From: Candidatus Woesearchaeota archaeon
Lineage (GTDB): Archaea; Nanobdellota; Nanobdellia; Woesearchaeales; UBA11576
NCBI GenBank assembly: GCA_030591125.1
Contig: JAUVBP010000080.1
Coordinates: forward strand, 1 to 5,926
Reading direction: 5' to 3'
DNA length: 5,926 nt
The notes below the pieces were generated by a model. It saw nothing but the letters and a program-made list of their open reading frames with translations, was not told the origin of the DNA and ran no database searches. Shown piece after piece: positions 1 through 5,926 of the stretch. Both the position numbers and the translations under genes were made by a program. Numbering within the stretch: the stretch's first letter is position 1; every line of letters starts with the position of its first letter.

Positions 1-1
1 C

Positions 2-3000
2 ATAGACATGACACCTTCTGAACGGAGACAGATAATAGAGGAGATAGCAGGCATAGGAGTATACGAGGACAAGAAGAACAAGGCAGTCAATGAGCTGGAC
101 AAGGTGGAAGGAAGGCTCAAGGAAGCAGAGATAATCCTCACAGAGAGGGATGCATACCTGAAGGAGCTGAAGAAAGAACGGGACCAGGCAAGGAAGTACA
201 AGGAGCTCGACTCCAGGATCACAGTGAACAAGGCGACCGCCCTGCACCGGCAGGTACAGAAGAAAGATGCAGAGAAAGAAGAGCTCGATGAGCGGGTGTC
301 GAAGCACAAGACAAGCCTGGATAAGCACAACAAGAACGCTGAAGAGCTCCGAAGCAAGATAACCGATCTCAAGAAAGAGATAGAAGACATCAACCAGGAG
401 ATAGAGAGGAAAGGAGAGAAGGAACAGCTGGCACTCCACAAGGAAGTAGAACATCTCAAGGTCAATCTTGCGACAGCCAAAGCACGCATGGATGCATGCA
501 AGGATGAGATAGCAAAGATAAAGACAAGGAAAGACAACCTGAATGAGAACCTGAATGAGGTCATCGATAAAGTAAAGACTTCACAGGACGACCAGAAAGA
601 GATAGAGAGACAGATACTGCAGAGGAACAAGGAGCAGAATGACATCAATCTCAGGCTGGACCAGTTCAGGAAGAAGAACAAGCTCGAGGACGCAGAAGAC
701 ATAGACAAAGAGATAGATGAGCTTGACAAAGGTGCAGAAGAACTCCAGAAGACCGCAGGCGAGATAAGGCAGAGACAGCAGGAGATGTTGCGCGAGAAGG
801 ACAAGATAGAGTTCCAGGTACAGGCCATAGATGAGAAGATAGAGAAGGTCCTATCGATAGAGAAAGAGAACAAGGAACAGATCCAGATACTCAAGCAGAA
901 GAAGACAGAATTCAAGAAAGCATCCATGGAACTCAGCCAGCTCCAGTCAGAAGAGAGCAACATGGCAGCAGAGCTCGGTGATTCACGCCGCAAGCTTCTC
1001 GAAGCGAACGAGGAAGTGTCAAAGCTCAGCGCAAAACAGGCACACATACAGGAGAAGATGGGTGCAAATATCGCAGTCAAGACAATACTGGAGAACAGGA
1101 ACAGTTTCAAGGGTGTGCACGGCACAGTATCTGAACTCGGGGAAGTAAAGTCAAAATACGCACTGGCGCTTGAGATCGCTGCAGGATCCAAGATAAAGAG
1201 CATAGTCGTAGAGAACGACCAGGTGGCAGCGCAATGCATAGCGCATCTGAAGAAAAACCGATTAGGGATTGCGACATTCCTGCCATTGAACAAGATAAGA
1301 CCCAGACCAGAGCATCCCGGAGCAAGCAAGATCCTGGGACAAAGAGGGGTGCATGGCAAGGCAGTGGACCTCATAACATTCGACCATAAGTTCAGCAATG
1401 TATTCAAGTTCGTGTTCGAGAGCACAGTAGTCGTGGAGAACATGGACACTGCAAGGAAGCTCGGCATAGGCGCAGCGAAGATGGTCACTCTCGATGGAGA
1501 TAGCGCAGAGGTCAGCGGAGCCATGACAGGAGGATTCAGGCAGAAACGTGAAGGGCTAGGGTTCAGCGAGAAAGAGGTCAGCGACAACATCAAGCACTAT
1601 GAAGGTATACAGGCAGAGATGGGCGGCAGGATCAGCAATCTGGAGAACAAGAAACAGGAAGCTGAAGAGCAGATCGTCAGGTTAAGAGAGCTTAAAGCAA
1701 ACCTTGAAGGTGACATAATCACGATGGAGAAATCACTCCATCTTGACTCAGGCGACATGGACGTGAACAAGAAGGTCAAGGCAGAGCTCAATGCCCGGAT
1801 GAAGAAGATAGACTCCGAAGTTGACGATGTCATGAAGACAGTCTCTGAGAGGAATAGAGAACTGGCATCAAACAAGATAAAGCGGCAGGAGCTCAAGGAG
1901 AGGATATCAAAACTCAGGAGCCCGACCCTCATAGCAGAGATGAACGCATTCGAGGAGAAGAAACGCGAGATAAGGGAAGCGCTCATAAAGATGCATTCTG
2001 AGAAAGGGAACATAGACATACAGCTCAATACCATGCTCATCCCTGAGAAAGAGAACATATCGAAGATAATGAAGCAGCATGACAAGGAGACCGAAGCGTT
2101 CCAGACAGAGATAAAACAGCTCACAGAGAACATCACAATCAAGGAGAGAGAGCTCAAGGATAAAGAGAAGAAAGAGAAGGTATTCTATTCACAGTTCAAG
2201 GACCTCTTCAACAAGAGGACCAAGCTGAGCGATGACGCAAGCAAGAAAGAGGCAAAGGTCTATTCCACCAATGATGACATAAGGAAGACCGACCACAAGG
2301 TCAATGCGATCAACCTTGAACTGGCAAGGATAAACGCAGAGATAAATGGGCTGAAAAAAGAGATAGAACAGTATGAGGGTGTGGAGATCGACCACGAGAA
2401 GACAGACCTGCAATTGGCCCGCGAGATAAACCAGTTCGAGAGGATCGTCGCTGATCTGGGCGCAGTCAATCTCAGGGCGCTTGAGATATTCGACTCTGCA
2501 GAGAAAGAGTACAAGGACCTTCTCGGAAAGAAATCCGTGCTTGAGAAAGAGAAAGACGATGTCATGATGCTCATGGCAGAGATAGAAGGGAAGAAGAAAG
2601 TGCTGTTCGTCAAGACCCTTGAAGCACTGCAGAAAGAGTTCCAGCACATATTCTCACAATTGCTCACTAAAGGTGAGGCATCACTCGTGCTTGAGAACGA
2701 GGAGAGCCCATTCGAAGGCGGCATGCACATAAATGTAAGGCTCACAGGAGAGAAGTTCCTGGATATACGCAGTCTTTCGGGAGGGGAGAAGACAATGACT
2801 GCCCTGGCATTCCTATTTGCAGTGCAGGAGTATGACCCTGCATCATTCTATGTGCTTGACGAAGTGGATGCAGCACTTGACAAGAAGAACAGTGAAAAGC
2901 TGTCAGAGCTCATCAAGTCCTACTGCGACAAGGCACAGTATATCATGATATCACACAACGACGGCATACTTGTTGAAGCTGATACGCTCTATGGAGTAAG

Positions 3001-3046
3001 CATGAACGAGCATGGAGTGAGTGATGTCGTTAGTCTGAAGATATGA
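2..3046 (+). CDS. smc: Chromosome segregation protein SMC, 5'-truncated by the window edge
   Basis: SMC ATPases form V-shaped dimers that load on DNA and extrude or hold loops for chromosome compaction and segregation. The frame is open to the left edge: ATA GAC precede the ATG at base 8, which is an internal Met in the family motif TPSERRQIIEEIAGI. About 150 N-terminal residues, with Walker A and Q-loop, are therefore missing. Counting from that Met, charged coiled coil fills about 20-365. The hinge spans about 369-510 and ends in SGAMTGG (503-509). A second coiled coil covers about 520-860. The C-terminal ATPase half follows, with signature LSGGEK (923-928), Walker B YVLDE (D951, E952), D-loop and H-loop His983 in MISHN. 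All C-terminal catalytic motifs are intact. The 1012 visible residues plus the missing part fit the usual ~1180. No scpA follows it; a convergent gene begins at the next base. Confidence 0.96.
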   Translation: MDMTPSERRQIIEEIAGIGVYEDKKNKAVNELDKVEGRLKEAEIILTERDAYLKELKKERDQARKYKELDSRITVNKATALHRQVQKKDAEKEELDERVSKHKTSLDKHNKNAEELRSKITDLKKEIEDINQEIERKGEKEQLALHKEVEHLKVNLATAKARMDACKDEIAKIKTRKDNLNENLNEVIDKVKTSQDDQKEIERQILQRNKEQNDINLRLDQFRKKNKLEDAEDIDKEIDELDKGAEELQKTAGEIRQRQQEMLREKDKIEFQVQAIDEKIEKVLSIEKENKEQIQILKQKKTEFKKASMELSQLQSEESNMAAELGDSRRKLLEANEEVSKLSAKQAHIQEKMGANIAVKTILENRNSFKGVHGTVSELGEVKSKYALALEIAAGSKIKSIVVENDQVAAQCIAHLKKNRLGIATFLPLNKIRPRPEHPGASKILGQRGVHGKAVDLITFDHKFSNVFKFVFESTVVVENMDTARKLGIGAAKMVTLDGDSAEVSGAMTGGFRQKREGLGFSEKEVSDNIKHYEGIQAEMGGRISNLENKKQEAEEQIVRLRELKANLEGDIITMEKSLHLDSGDMDVNKKVKAELNARMKKIDSEVDDVMKTVSERNRELASNKIKRQELKERISKLRSPTLIAEMNAFEEKKREIREALIKMHSEKGNIDIQLNTMLIPEKENISKIMKQHDKETEAFQTEIKQLTENITIKERELKDKEKKEKVFYSQFKDLFNKRTKLSDDASKKEAKVYSTNDDIRKTDHKVNAINLELARINAEINGLKKEIEQYEGVEIDHEKTDLQLAREINQFERIVADLGAVNLRALEIFDSAEKEYKDLLGKKSVLEKEKDDVMMLMAEIEGKKKVLFVKTLEALQKEFQHIFSQLLTKGEASLVLENEESPFEGGMHINVRLTGEKFLDIRSLSGGEKTMTALAFLFAVQEYDPASFYVLDEVDAALDKKNSEKLSELIKSYCDKAQYIMISHNDGILVEADTLYGVSMNEHGVSDVVSLKI

Positions 3047-4420
3047 TCATGCTCTCAGCCTCAGACCAGTCTTTCGTCTTCTATACCTCTTGATGACTGC
3101 GGAGGCGACAGCTCCGACAAGCAGGCCGAACAGGCCTGCCACAATACCAACCACCACAAGCATCGCAGATATCCCTTTGAAGATTGTGAACAGGACCGTC
3201 AGCACAACGCCGATGCAAAGAGCTGAATTCAATGAAATCGGATGTACCTTTGCCCTCACCCATGTTGCCAGCACCACTACAGACATCACCATCAACACAC
3301 CTGCAAAGATAAAAGAAGCGTCAACAATGCTCTTGAACTGGAGTGCACAGATGATGCCTAATCCCATCACAGCAACAATCCCATATTTGAGCCTGCTCGC
3401 CACGACATGGCCCGGCCTGTTCCTGTATAGTATGTCCTGGATAAATACAGATGCAGTGATGAAAGCGTATGAATCCGCGCTGCTCATTATCGCAGCAAAC
3501 AGGGCAATCACCCCAAAACCGACAAGACCTGGCGGCAAGAGCTGGAGAAACCCTTCTACCAGGGCGTTATCAGCAGCTATGTCCCCAAGCTTCAACTTTA
3601 TTATTATGCCTATGACAGAAAGAATAAACCCGAACACCATATAAAGTGATGCCGCAAGGATGAAACTCTTCTTAAATGTCTTCACACTCTTAGCAGCATA
3701 AGCCCTCTGCCAAAGGTCTGCCGCAGAGAACGGAAAAAGTATTCCCACGAGCAACAACGGTATTATCATCTTAGGCCCTGCAGACATAAGTTGCCATTGT
3801 TCCGGGTTGTATTGAAAATTTGTGAATAGGACCACTGCCAGTGCGAAGAAAAGGACGACGATCGCTACGAACTGCACAACGTCTGTCTTCACGACAGCCT
3901 TGAAACCTCCCAGGTAAAGATAGAACAGTATGACTCCTGCAGCGAGAAGGACACCATAGAAGAAATCAATACCCAACAAAGACTGTATTATCTTTGCCCC
4001 GCCAATAAGCTGGATAGTGAAGTTCATGAAAAAAGAGATAAGGACAACAACAGCAGTGACATTCCCGACAGCATTCCCGTAACGCCTACGGAAATAGTCC
4101 GACACAGTATAATAATCGTATCGATCCGCCTCTCTCTTAAGCCTTATCGCGAAAAAGAAGAACAGGGTGTAACCGAGCAGCGTCCCTATGTACACCCATA
4201 TCGCAGAGATGCCGAAGATGTAGACCAACGCGATATAGGTTATTATGACACTTGCAGTGATCTTGGTGGCAGTTATTGTCGCAAGGTTGGAAAAGACTCC
4301 CAGGTCACGCTTCGCAAGAAGAAAATCTTCGCTGCCGGATTTCCTTGATGAGCGATAGCCTATCACCCCTATGGCTATGAAATACGCTGCTATGAGTATT
4401 ATCTCTATTGTCGATATCAT
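3047..4420 (-). CDS. Sodium:solute symporter (SSS/SLC5) family transporter, substrate unknown
   Basis: This is a predicted inner-membrane secondary transporter of 457 residues, near the usual 450-550 for the family. I see about 12-13 hydrophobic segments, the first at about 4-23 and the last at about 418-442, then a basic tail (KRYRRRKTGLRLRA) that should be cytoplasmic. Family landmarks in order are GGFKAVVKTDVVQ (171-183), DLWQRAYAAKS (235-245) and AAIMSSADS (309-317). S313 and S314 in the last motif align with the Na2 sodium ligands of PutP (S340, T341) and vSGLT. In the broken first core helix the sequence is ATKIT (51-55), so Lys53 falls where PutP has Asp55; the coupling ion is therefore uncertain. 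SSS members carry proline, pantothenate, sugars, choline and others, and I cannot choose among them. It is the second gene of an operon, one base after the toroid-like gene. The start is fixed by a strong Shine-Dalgarno 5 bases upstream. Confidence 0.92.
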   Translation of the reverse strand: MISTIEIILIAAYFIAIGVIGYRSSRKSGSEDFLLAKRDLGVFSNLATITATKITASVIITYIALVYIFGISAIWVYIGTLLGYTLFFFFAIRLKREADRYDYYTVSDYFRRRYGNAVGNVTAVVVLISFFMNFTIQLIGGAKIIQSLLGIDFFYGVLLAAGVILFYLYLGGFKAVVKTDVVQFVAIVVLFFALAVVLFTNFQYNPEQWQLMSAGPKMIIPLLLVGILFPFSAADLWQRAYAAKSVKTFKKSFILAASLYMVFGFILSVIGIIIKLKLGDIAADNALVEGFLQLLPPGLVGFGVIALFAAIMSSADSYAFITASVFIQDILYRNRPGHVVASRLKYGIVAVMGLGIICALQFKSIVDASFIFAGVLMVMSVVVLATWVRAKVHPISLNSALCIGVVLTVLFTIFKGISAMLVVVGIVAGLFGLLVGAVASAVIKRYRRRKTGLRLRA

Positions 4421-4421
4421 C

Positions 4422-5228
4422 TTATCTCCTCGTCAACCTATCTGCCAATATATGTACAACTTCCTCAAACATATCACAAGAGAATCCCCTCCCTCTTATT
4501 GGTTGTACAAACAATACCAAAGGATAATCATCTGCACGCGCATATCTTGCATTTATTTTCTTACGCAAATCAGCATCTTTTGCGCAAAGGGCGTACAGCC
4601 CAAGCTCTGTCTTGTTTTGGGTTGAGTGTATCTTTGCTGAGATTATCCTGTCTACATAAAAATCCAGATCTGGCTGATACAGAGCATAACAGAGATAAGC
4701 ATTTGAGACATAGTATCTTGAAAATGCAGTGACATCATAGCGGGCTGCCTTCTCTGCACAGACACGAAGATAACCAGAAACATCATGACCTGCTTGACAT
4801 ATCCTCTTTTGATAACGCCTAAAATGAGCATTCACAATAGGACAGACAGAATTGCGTACAGTAGGAAAAATAGTATTGGGCTTTTCCTCATTCATGAAAG
4901 AGAAAATACCTCCGGTGACTGGGTCTATATTAAGAGGCAGAAAAGTTTCCACATGGTATCCTGGTTTATAGCCTTCATCAAACAAGAACATCCGCGATAC
5001 AATCGTGTCATCATAATCCGGGTCGTATGTTACATCCCATCTCCATAGATCACCTTCCTCTCGGGCTTTGAATATCCTCTCTTTTGTCTCATCGATCAAT
5101 GATGCATCTATTTGGAGACCATGCTCCCTGGCGATGTTCAAGGAAAGAGCAGGAAAGAAGAAATGATCTATCTTATCTACCAGCTTTCCATACTGATCCC
5201 ATACCTTGGTGGCTAATTTTTCAGACAT
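4422..5228 (-). CDS. Unknown protein, possible alpha/alpha-toroid (terpenoid cyclase/prenyltransferase-like) fold with DxDDT motif
   Basis: I do not recognise this 268-residue protein as a named family. It has no signal peptide or membrane segment, so it is probably cytoplasmic. Several landmarks occur in the order seen in short squalene-cyclase-like toroid proteins: WRWDVTYDPDYDDT (62-75, a DxDDT like the catalytic acid of class II terpene cyclases), GGIFSF (106-111), VCPIVNAHFRRY (128-139), SRYYVSNAYLCYAL (170-183), KTELGLYAL (206-214) and a last helix with GFSCDMFEEVVHILADRL (248-265). It lacks QW repeats and is under half the length of squalene-hopene cyclase (~630), so a bona fide triterpene cyclase is unlikely. 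It has six cysteines with no obvious metal-site spacing. Codons end in T more than in smc (Tyr TAT 13, TAC 4; Phe TTT 9, TTC 7). It is the first gene of an operon with the symporter, divergent from the TrmB gene. That the gene is real is near certain; the fold is about even odds. Confidence 0.85.
   Translation of the reverse strand: MSEKLATKVWDQYGKLVDKIDHFFFPALSLNIAREHGLQIDASLIDETKERIFKAREEGDLWRWDVTYDPDYDDTIVSRMFLFDEGYKPGYHVETFLPLNIDPVTGGIFSFMNEEKPNTIFPTVRNSVCPIVNAHFRRYQKRICQAGHDVSGYLRVCAEKAARYDVTAFSRYYVSNAYLCYALYQPDLDFYVDRIISAKIHSTQNKTELGLYALCAKDADLRKKINARYARADDYPLVLFVQPIRGRGFSCDMFEEVVHILADRLTRR
4426..4431 (-). promoter_or_regulatory. Shine-Dalgarno of the symporter gene, inside the end of the upstream gene
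   Basis: GAGGAG read on the minus strand ends 5 bases before the symporter ATG (4418-4420). It is formed mostly by the last two Arg codons (AGG AGA) of the upstream gene, whose TAA stop (4422-4424) lies between it and the ATG. This arrangement fixes the symporter start and suggests translational coupling: ribosomes ending on the first gene could restart on the second. Confidence 0.8.
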
Positions 5229-5252
5229 TTTAGTAACTTTCCAGTGGTATCG

Positions 5253-5260
5253 TATATTAA
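5253..5260 (-). promoter_or_regulatory. TATA box of the toroid-protein/symporter operon
   Basis: Read on the minus strand this is TTAATATA, close to the archaeal box A. Its centre is about 28 bases before the ATG at 5228, so the leader should be only a few bases long. No convincing Shine-Dalgarno precedes that ATG (the nearest purine run, GGAAAG, ends 8 bases before it), which fits leaderless initiation. An alternative box is the TTTAAA at 5288-5293 read in this direction, which would give a leader of about 40 bases. Confidence 0.55.
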
Positions 5261-5263
5261 TCT

Positions 5264-5288
5264 ATGTTGTTATCTTAAATAACAACAT
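5264..5288. promoter_or_regulatory. Inverted repeat, candidate TrmB operator
   Basis: There is a perfect inverted repeat with 10-bp arms, ATGTTGTTAT (5264-5273) and ATAACAACAT (5279-5288), around the spacer CTTAA (centre 5276). It sits between the two outward-facing TATA boxes: its right end shares one base with the box of the TrmB gene, and its left end is 3 bases from the box of the toroid gene. It would therefore overlap the TFB recognition elements of both promoters. The arm-N5-arm layout matches that of the known TrmBL1 site TATCAC-N5-GTGATA in Thermococcales, though the bases differ. Binding by the adjacent TrmB protein is inferred. A hairpin terminator is unlikely because the repeat lies upstream of both genes. 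Confidence 0.65.
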
Positions 5289-5295
5289 TTAAATA
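5288..5295 (+). promoter_or_regulatory. TATA box of the TrmB-family gene
   Basis: TTTAAATA matches the archaeal box A consensus (TTTAWATA). Its centre lies about 26 bases before the ATG at 5318, so transcription would be expected to start at or within a few bases of the start codon, giving a leaderless or nearly leaderless mRNA. A weak GAGG lies at 5310-5313, only 4 bases before the ATG, and would be used only if transcription began further upstream. The upstream edge overlaps the inverted repeat. Confidence 0.7.
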
Positions 5296-5317
5296 GAAAA
5301 ATACAGTTAGAGGCCGT

Positions 5318-5926
5318 ATGGAAGGCTTTGAAGAGCGACTAAGGAGAATCGGGTTGACAGGCAACGAATCCAAGGTATATCTTGAGCTTCTGAAAAGAGG
5401 TGAAGCGAACGGCAGCGCACTGGCCAAGCAAGTCGGGCTGGACAGGAGTCTCACATATACTGTATTGAACAATCTGATAGACAGAGGGCTGGTCAACTAT
5501 GTGATGAAAGAGAAGATGAGGGTCTACAGGGCGACGAACCCACAGAACCTCCTGATACCCGTAGAGCAGAAAGAGAGGGAGATCAAAAGCCTGATACCTG
5601 ACCTCAAAGCAATAGAGAAACTGGCTGCGATACCTCAAGCAGTCACAGTGTATGAAGGTAAAGAAGGGCTGAAAGTCTTGATTGAGGAAGGGCTCAAGGA
5701 AAAAGAGATGTTGTACTTCGGTGGAAGAGGAGGAACTTATGATATACTCAAATGGGAGATGCCTCATCTCGAAGAGAGGATCAAGAAAAGCGGATTCAAG
5801 GTCAGAGGAGTGATGAATACCGACTACGCAGGCCACAGGCTGGCTTCAATACCTACATTAGACGCTAGGTTCATCAAAGGATTTGACGCAGAGTCTACTA
5901 CAGTGATATTCGGAGATACTGTAGCG
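5318..5926 (+). CDS. TrmB-family transcriptional regulator, 3'-truncated by the window edge
   Basis: TrmB proteins are archaeal winged-helix regulators, often controlling sugar uptake and central metabolism in response to a bound ligand. The first 203 residues are visible and the frame is still open at the right edge. The N-terminal domain (about 5-75) matches the family: LRRIGLTGNESKVYLELLKR, then a helix-turn-helix with recognition helix around LDRSLTYTVLNNLIDRGLV (41-59) and a basic wing ending RVYRATNP. Residues 76-105 look like the linker/dimerisation helix. From about 109 (VTVYEGKEGLKVLIEEGL) the C-terminal effector domain begins, as in other TrmB-like proteins; residues that would tell the ligand are not identifiable. 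The ATG at 5318 is the only plausible start, since TAG at 5294-5296 closes the frame upstream with no ATG or GTG between. It is divergent from the toroid/symporter operon and probably regulates it and itself through the inverted repeat in the shared promoter region. Confidence 0.93.
   Translation, partial: MEGFEERLRRIGLTGNESKVYLELLKRGEANGSALAKQVGLDRSLTYTVLNNLIDRGLVNYVMKEKMRVYRATNPQNLLIPVEQKEREIKSLIPDLKAIEKLAAIPQAVTVYEGKEGLKVLIEEGLKEKEMLYFGGRGGTYDILKWEMPHLEERIKKSGFKVRGVMNTDYAGHRLASIPTLDARFIKGFDAESTTVIFGDTVA

Noticed and set aside
8..10. ATG at base 8 as the true start of smc
   Set aside because: The frame stays open upstream, and the sequence after this Met corresponds to about residue 150 of complete SMC proteins, so the real start lies outside the window.
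1597..2157. Long minus-strand open frame (186 codons) inside smc
   Set aside because: It is antisense to the coiled-coil region of smc, and its Ser/Phe/Leu-rich translation is what the reverse of purine-rich Lys/Glu codons gives. No family motif or ribosome site is seen.
2189..2745. Two overlapping minus-strand open frames near the smc 3' half
   Set aside because: Both lie antisense to the intact smc head and arm coding sequence and have low-complexity translations without recognisable domains.
3090..3644. Plus-strand open frame of 184 codons opposite the symporter
   Set aside because: It is antisense to the conserved symporter core, and its Thr/Pro/Ala-rich translation matches no domain I know.
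4422..5228. Squalene-hopene cyclase or diterpene cyclase
   Set aside because: Only the DxDDT motif is shared; the protein is under half the usual length, has no QW repeats, and no isoprenoid genes are nearby.
5264..5288. Inverted repeat as a transcription terminator hairpin
   Set aside because: It lies upstream of two divergent genes and between their TATA boxes, is AT-rich, and no gene reads into it, so an operator is the better explanation.
5339..5836. Minus-strand open frame of 165 codons opposite the TrmB gene
   Set aside because: The plus strand here encodes a clear TrmB winged-helix and effector domain; the antisense frame has no motif.

Overview
The window looks archaeal. The partial gene at the left encodes an SMC protein whose arm and head sequence resembles archaeal SMC. 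The regulator at the right is a TrmB-type protein, a family typical of archaea. The promoters have archaeal TATA boxes (TTTAAATA, TTAATATA) about 25 bases from the start codons rather than bacterial -35/-10 elements. The SMC sequence reminds me of DPANN archaea such as Woesearchaeota or Pacearchaeota, but that placement is an impression from memory and was not tested by a search.

Layout, left to right. Bases 2-3046 (+) hold the C-terminal ~85% of smc, cut by the left edge: coiled-coil arm, hinge, second arm, and the C-terminal ATPase half with signature, Walker B and H-loop. Its TGA stop directly abuts the TGA stop of a convergent gene, so the junction reads TGATCA. Bases 3047-4420 (-) encode a sodium:solute symporter family (SSS) transporter with about 12-13 membrane segments. 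One base separates it from the upstream gene at 4422-5228 (-), which encodes a 268-residue protein of unknown function. That protein carries a DYDDT motif and other landmarks of the alpha/alpha-toroid (terpenoid cyclase/prenyltransferase-like) fold. An 89-base divergent intergenic region (5229-5317) separates this pair from a TrmB-family regulator at 5318 (+), which runs off the right edge.

The most interesting part is the right half. The divergent intergenic region contains a perfect inverted repeat (10-bp arms, 5-bp spacer, 5264-5288). It lies between the two outward-facing TATA boxes, where it would overlap both TFB recognition elements. The simplest reading is that the TrmB protein binds this site and controls both its own gene and the toroid-protein/symporter operon. 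That would make 3047-5926 a small regulated solute-uptake module of unknown substrate. The smc gene is an unrelated housekeeping chromosome-organisation gene that meets it tail to tail. Apart from the 89-base control region the window is almost entirely coding, and no RNA genes, mobile elements or CRISPR repeats were seen.
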